The notes beneath the pieces are model-generated. The model searched no databases. It was not told where the DNA came from and worked only from the letters and a program-made list of their open reading frames with translations. Positions 16,348 through 25,153 of a stretch of DNA of 64,000 nucleotides are shown here, one piece after another. The position numbers and the translations under genes were made by a program. Source of the stretch: JBOGVA01 sp050692195 (lineage in GTDB: Bacteria > Actinomycetota > UBA4738); NCBI GenBank assembly GCA_050692195.1, contig JBOGVA010000018.1, positions 1 to 64,000 of the forward strand, in the 5' to 3' direction. Each line of letters begins with the position of its first letter. Position 1 is the stretch's first letter.

Positions 16348-16986
16348 CTACCCAATCTCCCGGGCCACCATATTCAGGTCGTCCACGAAGCGGCTCATCT
16401 CCTCGCGGCGTGTCTCCTCGTCCGGCGCCCGGAGGATCGAGGAGGGGTGGACGGTTGCGGTGACCCGAGGAGCCAGCGGCGACTCCACGAATTGCCCGCG
16501 CTGCTGGGTGACTCGGAACTGGCGGCCCAGCAAGGACTGAGCCGCCGTCGCACCCAGACAGACGATCACCCTGGGCCGCACGACGTAGAGCTCGGCGTCC
16601 ATCCACGGCCGGCAGGCCGCCATCTCGTCGGCGGCCGGTCGCTTGTGGATCCTCCGCTTGCCTCGGTAGACGAACTTGAAGTGCTTGACCACGTTGGTCA
16701 CATACACCTTCTTCCGATCGATCCCCGCCTCCTCCAGGGCCCGATCGAGGAGCATCCCGGCCGGTCCAACGAAGGGCTTGCCCGCGATGTCTTCTCGATC
16801 TCCGGGCTGCTCGCCGATCAGCATCACCTCGGCGGTGCTCGTTCCCTCCCCGAACACGGTTTGGGTGGCGTTCCGCCACAGCCGGCAGGCCCGGCACTCT
16901 CGCGCGGCGGTCCGCATCTTGGAGAGCGTGGGCCGGTCGGGCAGGAGGTCTGCCGCGGAGCCCTCGCCCCCGGCCGCACTGACCAT
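16348..16986 (-). CDS. UdgX-type uracil-DNA glycosylase
   Basis: The 212-residue enzyme has four Fe-S-type Cys (CRACRLW near 33-36 and later Cys), motif A GEQPGDREDIAGKPFVGPAG, the extended loop KRRIHKRP, and motif VTATVHPSSILR. The KRRIHK loop is the hallmark of UdgX, whose His forms a covalent bond with DNA at the uracil site in place of free product release. It repairs or traps uracil in DNA in the cytoplasm. It stands alone. Confidence 0.9.
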   Translation of the reverse strand: MVSAAGGEGSAADLLPDRPTLSKMRTAARECRACRLWRNATQTVFGEGTSTAEVMLIGEQPGDREDIAGKPFVGPAGMLLDRALEEAGIDRKKVYVTNVVKHFKFVYRGKRRIHKRPAADEMAACRPWMDAELYVVRPRVIVCLGATAAQSLLGRQFRVTQQRGQFVESPLAPRVTATVHPSSILRAPDEETRREEMSRFVDDLNMVAREIG

Positions 16987-17313
16987 GTCTCCTCTCTTAC
17001 CCCGTAGGCCGGCACGTTCATCACCGGCTCGTTCGGGTCTTTCTGTCCAGGACGGGGGACGGTTGTCGGTAGAACGAAGGACCTACTGAGTTCCTACCAG
17101 GAAAGTGGTAAGGTTTGCGTTCCCGCACGTCAGGGCAACATTTGGCCCGGGAGGCCACCGGCCGAGGGGCCACTAGGTTGCCCGCTGCATCTCGAACGGT
17201 GACGCCCTTCGCCACTCGAGGAGGGAGGTCGTTCGGGATGGAGGTTCTTCGAGACCCTTCCGCGCAGAGCTGCAGCGCGGCCAGCAACTCCCCCGCTCCG
17301 GAGGTGATGTCCC
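16987..17313 (+). other. Gene-free interval with structured leader before the 124-residue protein
   Basis: No gene is visible. Two structures stand out. TACCA-N6-TGGTA (17095-17110) is an operator-like inverted repeat. A 51-nt element closed by GGGCAAC (17133-17139) and GTTGCCC (17177-17183) encloses GC-rich arms (GGCCAC, CCGGCC, GGGGCC). The second could be a structured 5' leader for the gene at 17314; no known riboswitch class was matched with confidence. Confidence 0.35.
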
Positions 17314-17688
17314 GTGCATCCTGATCCAAGTGCCGAGCCCGGTCTTCCGCCCCCGGACGAGGTCCCCGAAGACCTGCTCGCCCGGTACGGACGGCAGGCC
17401 CGGCGTACGGTCAGGTATCACCGATCCATGCGTTATCGGTTGACCCGGCGGGTCCACGGCGTGGCCCGGTCGGCCGATCCGCAGGTGTGGGAGACCACGG
17501 CGGTCGTGTTCTGCCTGGCAGTGGTGGCGGTCCTGTTCGCCGCGGGCCTCGCCTATGCCGTGTTCCTGTGGCCGGCCATAGGCCTCACGCTGATCGCGAC
17601 GCTGGTCACGCTGCTCGCCGTGTCGTACGTCATCGCCCGACGGATCACCAGGGAGGACCAGGAGAAGAGCGAGCCGCTGGCCTTCTGA
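17314..17688 (+). CDS. Two-helix hypothetical membrane protein
   Basis: The 124-residue product starts at GTG 17314 behind GGAGGTGATGTCCC. A Pro-rich acidic head (about 1-25) is followed by a strongly basic segment (RYGRQARRTVRYHRSMRYRL), two TM helices (about 64-84 and 86-107) and a charged tail ending REDQEKSEPLAF. It precedes tadA on the same strand with 62 nt between. No family is recognised. Confidence 0.65.
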   Translation: MHPDPSAEPGLPPPDEVPEDLLARYGRQARRTVRYHRSMRYRLTRRVHGVARSADPQVWETTAVVFCLAVVAVLFAAGLAYAVFLWPAIGLTLIATLVTLLAVSYVIARRITREDQEKSEPLAF

Positions 17689-17750
17689 CCTGGACCGCGG
17701 ACCCCTCCGCGGCCCTGGCGAGGATCGTCCCTTTGTGCTCGCGAACGCCC

Positions 17751-18215
17751 ATGGCCACCGTCGACGAGCGGCTCATGGCCCTTGCCCTCGAGGAGGCCCG
17801 CCGCTGTCTCGGTTGGGGCGACGTCCCCATCGGGGCGGTGGTCGCCCGGGGTGAGGAGGTCCTGGCCGCCGCGGGCAACCAGCGCGAGCGGTTGCAGGAT
17901 CCCACCGCCCACGCGGAGGTCCTGGCGCTCCGCCAGGCCTCCCGACGCGTCGGGAGCTGGCGCCTGAGTGGGTGCACGATGCTCGTGACCCTCGAGCCGT
18001 GTGCCATGTGCGCCGGAGCCCTGGTGCTAGCCCGGGTCGATCGCCTTGTGTACGGAGCCGCAGACCCCAAGGCCGGTTTCGCAGGCTCGCTCGGTGACCT
18101 GGTCAGGGACGAGCGCCTCAACCACCGGCTGGAGGTGTCCTGGGGGGTTCGCGCGGAGGAGGCATCGGCCCTGCTCACGGCGTTCTTCGCCGACAGGCGG
18201 CCTCGCGAGCCTTGA
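17751..18215 (+). CDS. tadA: tRNA-specific adenosine deaminase TadA
   Basis: The 154-residue enzyme has the cytidine-deaminase zinc motifs HAEV (with catalytic Glu) and PCAMCAGAL, plus the TadA segments DVPIGAVV and NQRERLQDPTAHAE. It converts A34 to inosine in tRNA-Arg(ACG). ATG 17751 is chosen on length compared with the family. A tRNA-Ser gene follows 13 nt downstream but has its own promoter. Confidence 0.93.
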   Translation: MATVDERLMALALEEARRCLGWGDVPIGAVVARGEEVLAAAGNQRERLQDPTAHAEVLALRQASRRVGSWRLSGCTMLVTLEPCAMCAGALVLARVDRLVYGAADPKAGFAGSLGDLVRDERLNHRLEVSWGVRAEEASALLTAFFADRRPREP

Positions 18216-18216
18216 G

Positions 18217-18222
18217 TACAAT
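18217..18222 (+). promoter_or_regulatory. -10 box of tRNA-Ser(CGA)
   Basis: TACAAT ends 6 nt before the tRNA 5' end, the expected spacing for transcription to begin at or near the first tRNA base. Confidence 0.5.
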
Positions 18223-18228
18223 CGAGAC

Positions 18229-18317
18229 GGTAGGGTCGCCTAGTCTGGCCTAGGGCGGCGGTCTCGAAAACCGCTAGGGGTGCAAGCCCCTCGTGGGTTC
18301 AAATCCCACCCCTACCG
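18229..18317 (+). tRNA. tRNA-Ser (anticodon CGA)
   Basis: This 89-nt class II tRNA has acceptor arms GGTAGGG and CCCTACC, anticodon stem-loop GCGGT-CTCGAAA-ACCGC with anticodon CGA, a long variable arm (TAGGGG...CCCCT), T-arm GTGGGTTCAAATCCCAC, and discriminator G. CCA is not encoded. Confidence 0.95.
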
Positions 18318-18496
18318 CGATGTGTCGGGACATCGTGGACAGATGTCTCGGGACATCGTGGACGTGCGACCTTCGGGATCCGCCGCCCCGGCCGGGGCCT
18401 CAGCGCGGTTCCTCTACGAAGGATGGCGCACGCGCTGGGACCGTCCCCCAGGTAGACTCAGCCCTCCTGGCCCATCCGAGAGCAAAGGAGCTCCTC

Positions 18497-19819
18497 ATGG
18501 CTGGAGAACGTCGTCCTCGCGCTGGTCGATCACTGTTCCTCTCCGTCCTGGTAGTGGCCCTGGCCTGGCCGGTCGTGGTTTCCGGGGCGGTGGCCCAGCC
18601 GAGGGAGAAGGCCCCTTCCCGGGGCCCCTCCTACGTCGAGAAGGTGACCCGCTTGCTCCAGCGGGACTTTCAGCTCCCTCGCTACCCGGCCCAAGGCAGG
18701 ATCGAGTGCGAGAACGGGTTCGCCGGGCCCTATCCCTGCAAGGAATTCGACCTCATGTCCCACGTGACGCTCGCCCAGATGGGCGGGACCCGCGGCAACG
18801 ACATCTGGGGGTGGGCGGACCCCGTCACCGACCAGGAGTGGGCCCTCATGGGGATGAACAACGGGACCGCCTTCGTCGACGTGACCGATCCGGAGAACCC
18901 GGTCGTCATCGGGCGCCTCCCCACGCACACGTTCAACTCGTCGTGGCGGGACATCAAGGTGTTCAATGACCACGCATTCGTTGTTGCCGACAACGCCGGC
19001 GCCCACGGGATGCAGGTGTTCGACCTGACCCATCTGCGGACCGCACCGCCCGGGACGATCTTCCCCGAGGACGCCCACTACCCGGGGTTCGCCAACTCGC
19101 ACAACATCAACATCAACGAAGACACGGGATTCGCCTACGCAGTCGGTAGCAACACGTGTGCGGGCGGTCTCCACATGGTCAACATCAACGACCCATCGAA
19201 CCCCCAGTTCGCCGGGTGCGTCAGCAGCGATGGGTACACGCACGACACCCAGTGCGTGATCTACCAGGGCCCAGATGCGGAACACCGGGGGCAGGAGATC
19301 TGCTTCAGCTCGAACGAGGACACCCTGACCATCGTCAACGTCACCAACAAGGCCGCGCCGGTCCAGCTGTCCCGGACGCCCTATCCCGGATCGGCGTACA
19401 CGCACCAGGGATGGTTGAAGCCCGACCAGACCCTGTTCGCGCTGGACGACGAGCTGGACGAGCAGAGGTTCGGGCACAACACGAGGACCCGGTTCTTTGA
19501 CGTGACCAACCTCGAGGCGCCTTTCATCTCGTTCATCTTCGACGGCCCCACCCCGGCCATCGACCACAACCTGTACTGGCTCCGAGACCACGTGTTCCAG
19601 TCGAACTACCGGGCCGGCCTGCGCCTCCTCTTTCTCCCGACCGGGGGGGTGCACCGGGTACGGGAGCGGGGCTACTTCGACGTCCACCCGGCGAACGACC
19701 TGCCGCAATTCAACGGGTCCTGGTCGAACTATCCCTTCCTCCCGAGCAGGAACATACTCGTGAGCAGCATCGAGGAGGGCCTGTTCGTCCTGCAATTCTC
19801 GGGGCTCACTCCTCCCTGA
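18497..19819 (+). CDS. Secreted LVIVD-repeat / choice-of-anchor B beta-propeller protein
   Basis: The 440-residue protein starts at ATG 18497 behind AAAGGAG. A signal peptide (about 1-34, ending AVAQP) leads to repeated blades with the pattern of LVIVD proteins: TAFVDVTDPENPVVIGRL, LHMVNINDPSNPQFAGC, LTIVNVTNKAAPVQLS, TRFFDVTNLEAPFIS. Several Cys (ECENGF, PCKEF, NTCAGG, GCVSS) may form disulfides. It is probably an extracellular propeller of unknown ligand. A bidirectional terminator follows. Confidence 0.8.
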   Translation: MAGERRPRAGRSLFLSVLVVALAWPVVVSGAVAQPREKAPSRGPSYVEKVTRLLQRDFQLPRYPAQGRIECENGFAGPYPCKEFDLMSHVTLAQMGGTRGNDIWGWADPVTDQEWALMGMNNGTAFVDVTDPENPVVIGRLPTHTFNSSWRDIKVFNDHAFVVADNAGAHGMQVFDLTHLRTAPPGTIFPEDAHYPGFANSHNININEDTGFAYAVGSNTCAGGLHMVNINDPSNPQFAGCVSSDGYTHDTQCVIYQGPDAEHRGQEICFSSNEDTLTIVNVTNKAAPVQLSRTPYPGSAYTHQGWLKPDQTLFALDDELDEQRFGHNTRTRFFDVTNLEAPFISFIFDGPTPAIDHNLYWLRDHVFQSNYRAGLRLLFLPTGGVHRVRERGYFDVHPANDLPQFNGSWSNYPFLPSRNILVSSIEEGLFVLQFSGLTPP

Positions 19820-19832
19820 ACCGACCCGGAAA

Positions 19833-19861
19833 GGGGGAGGCCCCGGATCGGGGCCTCCCCC
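19833..19861. terminator. Bidirectional hairpin terminator
   Basis: GGGGGAGGCCCCG-GAT-CGGGGCCTCCCCC forms a 13-bp perfect stem between two convergent genes (ends at 19819 and 19881). A similar hairpin lies after the second copy of the lipoprotein gene. Confidence 0.8.
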
Positions 19862-20650
19862 TCGCTGCTCCGTGGATGACTCAGTGGGAGAAGTCGATCG
19901 CCACCCGTAGCGGGGCCTGCAGCACGTGCACCGTCCAGCAAGACTCTTGCTTCAGCCCGAAGGCCCAGGACAGGATTGCCTCGTAGTCGCCTGTCTGCTC
20001 GGCCTCTTTGAGCGCCTCGAAGCCGGGTCGGAACTCCTTCGGCCCGTCGTAGGTGATCTCGACGTCCTCTCCCGAGAAGTCCCAGCCGCTCGCCCCGCGG
20101 AACGCGATGCCCGCGAAGGACTCGCCGTCCACCTCGACCGGATCCCCCGACCCATCCTGCCTGATGGGTGGAGTGACGGACTTGACCTCGTACAGCGGCA
20201 GTCCGAAGTACCGATCGTCGTTGGGCGGAGCGAACTCGAACGTCACTCGGTCGTAGCCGTCGTGGGTGCCCACACGGACGTCGACGAGACTGGCGACGTG
20301 GTTCTCACTTCCACCGCGCACCGTTTCGCACTGCACTTCCTTCCGGCCCGAGGCTGCGTCCTTCCCGCCTGCCTTCGAGCGCGCCTTCGCCGGCGAGAGG
20401 GACGCCGACGTGCTCTGATCTGGCTGCGAGCTCGGGCTGTCGACCGCGGTCGAACCGTCGGACCGCCGGTCGATCGTGTTGGCCGCCCCCGTCCCGCAGG
20501 CGCTCAGCCCCAGTCCGGCCAGCACCACCAGGATCGCGAACCGCTTCATGAGGACCTCCTTCCTCTATGGACGAGGACAGGATCGGTCCCGGGCGTCACG
20601 ACGCCTTCACGCGCGGGTAACGATTCGCCCACAGGGCGGGCTGGCCGGTT
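19838..20650. repeat. Duplicated segment, copy 1 (lipoprotein gene with flanks)
   Basis: The segment containing the lipoprotein gene, its terminator and about 90 nt of upstream DNA (including GAGGACCTCCTTCCTC and GGGCGTCACGACGCCTTCAC) recurs at about 25893-26690 in the same orientation. Similarity fades beyond both ends. Confidence 0.8.
19881..20549 (-). CDS. AMIN-like domain lipoprotein, copy 1
   Basis: The 222-residue lipoprotein has signal MKRFAILVVLAGLGLSAC with lipobox LSAC, a low-complexity Ser/Asp/Lys linker (about 25-75), then a beta-rich domain: CETVRGGSENHVASLVDVRVG, GYDRVTFEF, PPIRQDGSGDPVEVDG, ending LRVAIDFSH. This matches the AMIN-like domain seen in actinobacterial envelope proteins. 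Two Cys (CETV and SCWTV) may pair. A second gene at 25936-26595 differs at about two dozen residues. Confidence 0.8.
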   Translation of the reverse strand: MKRFAILVVLAGLGLSACGTGAANTIDRRSDGSTAVDSPSSQPDQSTSASLSPAKARSKAGGKDAASGRKEVQCETVRGGSENHVASLVDVRVGTHDGYDRVTFEFAPPNDDRYFGLPLYEVKSVTPPIRQDGSGDPVEVDGESFAGIAFRGASGWDFSGEDVEITYDGPKEFRPGFEALKEAEQTGDYEAILSWAFGLKQESCWTVHVLQAPLRVAIDFSH

Positions 20651-22643
20651 ACAGGCGGATGGCCGGCTTCGAGAGGAACTGCCAGACGCGAGTCCAGATC
20701 CTGGCCATGAAGGGCTTGGTGAAGCGGACTTCCAGGTCGCGGACCCTGCCGAGCTCGCCCCGCCACACGGCTCTGTTTCCTTCGACTCGCATTCCTGGGG
20801 CGGCCCACACGATGTCCATGCCCTCCGGGGTCCTGACCACCACGGTGGCGGTGGCGGGCGAGATCAGTGGTTGGCCCTGGAGTCGAAGCCGGTAGGTGCC
20901 GCCGGTTCGGTCCCCCGTCCAAGCGCCTTGCACGCCGGTGCGCAGGTCGATCTGCCGCTGCGCTTCGGGCATCACGTTGATGAAGTTGGCGAAGAGCCAC
21001 AGCCCCTTCTCTCGGTACGCCCCCAGGACGAGCTGGCGCCCGTCCTCCGTGGCCGAGATGAGCCGGCAGCGGGATGTGCAGTAGAACGACGTCCACGAAC
21101 GGCTCTCTCCCGGCGCCAGGCGCAGGTTGCTGTCCAGGGCAGCCTTCGACGGGCCCAACAGGTAGTTGGGCTCCTGGCCGGCTGGAGCGTCGTTGACGAG
21201 CCGCACGGTGGCATGGGCGGTCGCGGTCCCATCCGGGCCGAGGGAAACCTCGTAGCGCACGTCCTCCCGGAAGAAGAAGTCCACCTTGTTGGCGGCGGCG
21301 TTGCTGAGGACCACCCCGAAGAAGTCGCTGCCGGTCGAGCCGAACTCGCCGGCCACGCCCGCCGAGCGAAAGGCAGTCTGGAGATCAGGATCCGCGGCGT
21401 GGACGATGAGGTGCCCCTGCGCAGCCATCTCGATGAGCAGCCGAAGGGCTCCCTCGGGGTCCGACTGGGTGAGGAACCTCTCCCAGATGGCGTCCGCGAT
21501 CAGCGCGGGTGCTCTGCTGAACGGATTGGAGATTCCGCTCTGGAGGTATCCCGCCGCCGCCACGTACTGGATCACGTTTCCCGCGTCCACGGTGAACCGG
21601 AGCGGCCCGATCCTGACGGGCCCGGTGGCACGGAGCATCTCTTCCAGGCCCCGGAGGTCAAAGAAGATCGTCCCGTCAAGGCGCTGCCCCTCCACCCGTT
21701 CGTACAGAGACTCGATGAGGCTCGCCGCGGTGGGGGCGTCCGGGGTCATGTTGATGTTCAGCCAGAAACCGCCTCCCCCGAACGTGTTGTAGAGGTCTGC
21801 GAACTCTCGGGAAGGCACCGGGACGCTGGAGGCGGGAAGGTTTCGAAGCGTCTGCGTGTCCCGGAACGGGCCGAGCGAGATCTGGCCGTCGTCGATCGTG
21901 AGGATGGAGTAGTTGCCGATCAGGCCGCCGGTGCCTCGAAGCTCGGACGAGTTCTGGATCGCCACGAAGTACCGTTTCGGCTCCTCGATCCCGGCGAAGC
22001 TGGGCAGCGAGCGGAGCAGGGCGTCGGCCGATCTCGCCAGCGGAACGGCCTTTTCGAGCTTCTCCCGGACCAGGTCTCTCGCCTCCGCGACCGGGCCGAG
22101 GACCCAGGAATCCGGCAGGCGATCGGCCGCTCGCTTCGCGGCGTCGACGGCAAGCCTGACGCGGTGCATGGCCGGCTGGAGGGCCCCCAGGGTGTCGACG
22201 GGGATCCTTCCCTCCTGGAGTCCGAGGGAGGCAAGGCCGTCGGGGAGGGCCGCCAGCTCCGCGGTCGCTTCCTCGCCCGCTGCGGAAACGAGCCGGCCGA
22301 TCTCGGCCAGCGAGAGGAGAGCGTCGGGGGTGCGTCCGGCGAAGGGAAGGAGTCCCTCCAGGCGAAGCAGGATGGTGCCCCGATGGTCGACGGCCCGCTC
22401 GAAGGACGTACGGGAGTCGGAGAAGCCCGCCGCGGCCGCCTTCAGGTTTCCCTCCAGCAGCAGGACCTGGGCTCGCTCGAGCCCGGCTTTCCCTTCCTCG
22501 AAGTGCCGACGGATGGCAAACGCCGGGATCAGGGAGAGAGCCCCCAGCCCCAGCAATCCCACCAGCCCGGCGACCAGGACGAAACGGATCCATCTCCGCG
22601 GGCGCGACGGGCGGCGCGGCCCCTCGAAGGCCTGACCTGCCAT
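20649..22643 (-). CDS. DUF4012 membrane-anchored extracellular protein
   Basis: The 664-residue product starts at ATG 22643 behind GGGAGGCG. One TM helix (about 17-39) follows a basic head; the rest is outside. The DUF4012 core has YFVAIQNSSELRGTGGLIGNY, a helical region before it (about 45-190), and later FGGGGFWLNINMTPDAPTAA. DUF4012 proteins occur near polysaccharide or surface-protein genes and their function is unknown. Its start lies 50 nt after the sortase stop on the same strand, so it may be a partner of the sortase cluster. Confidence 0.85.
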   Translation of the reverse strand: MAGQAFEGPRRPSRPRRWIRFVLVAGLVGLLGLGALSLIPAFAIRRHFEEGKAGLERAQVLLLEGNLKAAAAGFSDSRTSFERAVDHRGTILLRLEGLLPFAGRTPDALLSLAEIGRLVSAAGEEATAELAALPDGLASLGLQEGRIPVDTLGALQPAMHRVRLAVDAAKRAADRLPDSWVLGPVAEARDLVREKLEKAVPLARSADALLRSLPSFAGIEEPKRYFVAIQNSSELRGTGGLIGNYSILTIDDGQISLGPFRDTQTLRNLPASSVPVPSREFADLYNTFGGGGFWLNINMTPDAPTAASLIESLYERVEGQRLDGTIFFDLRGLEEMLRATGPVRIGPLRFTVDAGNVIQYVAAAGYLQSGISNPFSRAPALIADAIWERFLTQSDPEGALRLLIEMAAQGHLIVHAADPDLQTAFRSAGVAGEFGSTGSDFFGVVLSNAAANKVDFFFREDVRYEVSLGPDGTATAHATVRLVNDAPAGQEPNYLLGPSKAALDSNLRLAPGESRSWTSFYCTSRCRLISATEDGRQLVLGAYREKGLWLFANFINVMPEAQRQIDLRTGVQGAWTGDRTGGTYRLRLQGQPLISPATATVVVRTPEGMDIVWAAPGMRVEGNRAVWRGELGRVRDLEVRFTKPFMARIWTRVWQFLSKPAIRL

Positions 22644-22693
22644 CGCCTCCCGGACCGGCCGGTCGCCGTTCCGCGCGCGGAGCCGAGCTCCTT

Positions 22694-23395
22694 TCACCCT
22701 TCTGCGGCTAGCGCGGCGAAGACGATCAACCGACGAGAGGCGGTGAAGCGAGGAGTGCAGGTGGTGAGAACGAGCGTCGGCCTGTCCGTCTGTTCGAGGA
22801 CCCAGCCGTCGGTGGGCAGCACCACCCTCAAGCGAGTGACGCGGTAGTCGAACCGTCCGAACTCCGTGACCACCCGGATGAGGTCTCCCTTCCGAAGCTC
22901 GTCGAGGGACCAGAAAGGCTGCCCGTAGGTCGTGCGATGGCCTGCGATGGCCACCCTGCCGCTCTCCTCCCAGGGGTACGCCGTGTCGGGGTAGTGGCCG
23001 GGCCCCTTCTTCAGGTTCTCGGTGTCGGACCCCTCCACCACGACCATGTCCAGGCCGATCCTCGGGATCCGAAGGATGGCCATGGGCTCCCCGAGGCTGA
23101 ACGACACGGATACCGGGGCGGCCGGGTCTTCGGGGACGACGGACGGACGGGGGGTCTCGATCCTTTCGAGGATCTGCGCCTTGAGCTCTGTCTGGGCCCG
23201 GGAGGTGGTGATCCCGGTTCCCCACAGCAGCCAGGCCATGTATCCGCCGATACCGAGGGCAGCGACCAGGCAAAGCGTGCCCGCGATGCGAAGGATGAAG
23301 CCCGTGCGCTTTCGCTTGGCGAGGATCCGGGGGCTTACTTCCCCCAGCAGGATCTCGTTGCCAGTTCCTTGGGCAGTCTGGCTACTGGACGGCAC
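22694..23395 (-). CDS. Class E sortase
   Basis: The 233-residue transpeptidase has a basic cytoplasmic start, TM helix (about 34-58) and a sortase barrel with catalytic His (IAGHRTTYG), Cys (LVLTTCTPRF, about 212) and Arg (TASRRLIVF). The TTCTP...RRLIV signature is that of actinobacterial class E. It joins proteins with an LAxTG-type tail to the cell wall. Its start overlaps the small substrate gene by 14 nt. The substrate carries VAFTG, consistent with class E preference. Confidence 0.92.
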   Translation of the reverse strand: MPSSSQTAQGTGNEILLGEVSPRILAKRKRTGFILRIAGTLCLVAALGIGGYMAWLLWGTGITTSRAQTELKAQILERIETPRPSVVPEDPAAPVSVSFSLGEPMAILRIPRIGLDMVVVEGSDTENLKKGPGHYPDTAYPWEESGRVAIAGHRTTYGQPFWSLDELRKGDLIRVVTEFGRFDYRVTRLRVVLPTDGWVLEQTDRPTLVLTTCTPRFTASRRLIVFAALAAEG

Positions 23396-23621
23396 CGGCC
23401 TTCCGGCGTCGACCGGCCACCAGCAGCAGCGCGCCCATGATCACCAGGGAGATCAGGATGATGACGCCGAGCGAGATGCTCGCTCCCGTGAACGCCACGT
23501 CCGGCCCACCGGGTGGGCTGGCCGGCGGCGTCGGCGAAGGTGGGTATTGGGCCAGGGCCTGAGTCGCGAGGAGCGAGAGCCAACCCAGGCTGAGACCGAG
23601 AACGACTCCCAACCGCTTCAC
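23382..23621 (-). CDS. Small surface protein with sortase-type C-terminal signal
   Basis: The 79-residue ORF starts at GTG 23621. A signal peptide (about 1-24, ending ALAQ) and a short Pro-rich stretch (PPSPTPPASPPGG) precede VAFTG, a hydrophobic helix and a basic end (AGRRRKAGAVQ). This is a complete cell-wall sorting signal close to the LAxTG motif of class E sortases. Almost nothing lies between signal and sorting motif, so the mature protein would be about 20 residues. It overlaps the sortase start. Confidence 0.75.
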   Translation of the reverse strand: MKRLGVVLGLSLGWLSLLATQALAQYPPSPTPPASPPGGPDVAFTGASISLGVIILISLVIMGALLLVAGRRRKAGAVQ

Positions 23622-23769
23622 GACACGTCCCCTTTCCTCCAGTTCCCCCATTATTACCCTTTGTAGGCTAGTCCATACATGCTCGGAGCACCATAGGCAT
23701 TTGGCCCTAGACCGGACGTTCATCGGCTGATCTCGGCCTCCCGCCCTAACCTTTGGGCGCCAAGGGATC

Positions 23770-24411
23770 TCAGGCCTGGGGGACTCTCCACTCGAGATCC
23801 ACCACCCGGAACGACAGCGTCGCCGTCCTCTCGGCCACCCGGACCCCGGTGTATTCCAATCCGGGAAGGAACTTCGGCAGATCGATCGCCAGGGCCAGCG
23901 GCAGACCTTCCTCCGCCGGCTCGAGGACCAGCCTCCCTTCGGAGATGACGGGTCTCGTCTCGAACTCAGCCTGCGACGAGTCCAGCCTGATGAGGATCCG
24001 GTCGACGGCGAATCGAACCGACAGGGGTGTAGTCGCACGCAGAGCTCGATCCACGGCCGAGGCCGTGATCGTCGCGGAGCCGCCACCCTGCTCGGCCCGG
24101 ATCGTGGATGGCCGGCCTCCAACGAGACGGCTGGGCGAGAAGCGAACCCCCCGCAGCCTCATGTCGATCGCGGCCAGGGGAACGCCGTCGAATTCCGCCT
24201 CCGTGGTGCTCACCGACATCGACGGGAACCGTCCCGAGGCCATCCGAGCGACGAAGGGGAACCCTCCCAACGAGACGTCGGGACGTTCGGCGAGATCGAG
24301 CGACCGCTGAAGCTGCCGGCTCACGAGGGACTGTGTCAGCAGGCGCACACCGACGTCGGCGCCCGCAAGCACGAGAGCGAGGATCGCCAGGACGGCAAGG
24401 GCGCGCCGCAC
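23770..24411 (-). CDS. DUF2993 (LmeA-like) lipid-binding protein
   Basis: The 213-residue product has an N-terminal signal or anchor helix (about 1-25), then the DUF2993 pattern: LAERPDVSLGGFPFVARMASGRF, VSTTEAEFDGVPLAAIDMRLRGV, and a C-terminal beta region ending LEWRVPQA. Mycobacterial LmeA in this family binds phospholipids in the periplasm and affects lipomannan. It stands between the sortase cluster and the BON protein on the same strand. Confidence 0.8.
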   Translation of the reverse strand: MRRALAVLAILALVLAGADVGVRLLTQSLVSRQLQRSLDLAERPDVSLGGFPFVARMASGRFPSMSVSTTEAEFDGVPLAAIDMRLRGVRFSPSRLVGGRPSTIRAEQGGGSATITASAVDRALRATTPLSVRFAVDRILIRLDSSQAEFETRPVISEGRLVLEPAEEGLPLALAIDLPKFLPGLEYTGVRVAERTATLSFRVVDLEWRVPQA

Positions 24412-24452
24412 TTCCCTAGCCTAATGGGACCGGGCTGTCGCCCGGCGCGGGG

Positions 24453-24962
24453 TCAGCGCGTCTTCTCCGGCGTCTTCGAGGCTTCGCGCGCCGGAGCCTT
24501 GTTGGGCGCGGGAGTTCCCGGCAGGTGCAGCAGGTTCTCGACCCCCCGCACTCCCGGGATATTCGCGGCCATGCTTGCGACCGCTTCAGCTTGCTCAGGC
24601 GGGAGCGCCCCCCGGAGCACCACGACGCCCTCCTCCACGTTCACGACGATCTGGCCCTTCGGGATGTCCGGGTTCCTGAAGATCTCGCTCTCCACCTTGT
24701 GGGCCAGAGTCGTATCGTCCAGCTCCTTGGTCTCCTTGCCCGAATGCGCAGCCCTCTGCCTCAGCCCATAGGCCTCCGACCCCATCCGGCGACCCAGCCT
24801 TCCGAGTCGCCTTCCGACACGGCGGGTCAGTCCCATGAACTGGTCCCGAGTGCGAGCTCGACGAGCCCGCCCCCTGTCCGGATCGAAGAGGTACGCCAGC
24901 GCGGCGCCGAGCGCGCCGGCGAACACGATGGATCGCTTCTTCGTTCTGGTGGGTCTGGCCAT
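24453..24962 (-). CDS. BON-domain protein
   Basis: The 169-residue product starts at ATG 24962 behind AGGAGG. A short N-terminal segment with YLFDPDRGRARRARTRDQ (typical of actinobacterial membrane-surface BON proteins) is followed by an Arg-rich amphipathic stretch and one BON domain (about 84-145: LAHKVESEIFRNPDIPKGQI, VVVLRGALPPEQAEAVASMA, IPGVRGVENLLHL). BON domains bind membranes. The tail is Ala/Pro/Lys-rich. Confidence 0.85.
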   Translation of the reverse strand: MARPTRTKKRSIVFAGALGAALAYLFDPDRGRARRARTRDQFMGLTRRVGRRLGRLGRRMGSEAYGLRQRAAHSGKETKELDDTTLAHKVESEIFRNPDIPKGQIVVNVEEGVVVLRGALPPEQAEAVASMAANIPGVRGVENLLHLPGTPAPNKAPAREASKTPEKTR

Positions 24963-25153
24963 GATGACCTCCTGATGCCTGTGACGCTTGGCGAATGTGA
25001 GTCCTTTGCCTCGTACCCGCCCGGACGAAGGGGCAAACGGCCCGAACCGTCGGTTGACGGCACGTGAGCAGGGAATGGATGAGGCCAATCCTGACCTGTA
25101 CATTCAGCAAGGGCCGATCGCGGCCTGGCGCCCATGATCAGGGAGGCAGATCG

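Noticed and set aside
18229..18317. Class II tRNA as selenocysteine tRNA
   Set aside because: Anticodon is CGA and the acceptor stem is 7 bp, so it is an ordinary tRNA-Ser; the second one (25728-25814) has GGA.
19926..22847. Very long plus-strand ORF (about 970 codons)
   Set aside because: It is the shadow of the lipoprotein, DUF4012 and sortase genes on the minus strand; composition is Arg/Gly/Pro-rich without domains, while the minus-strand frames contain recognisable families.
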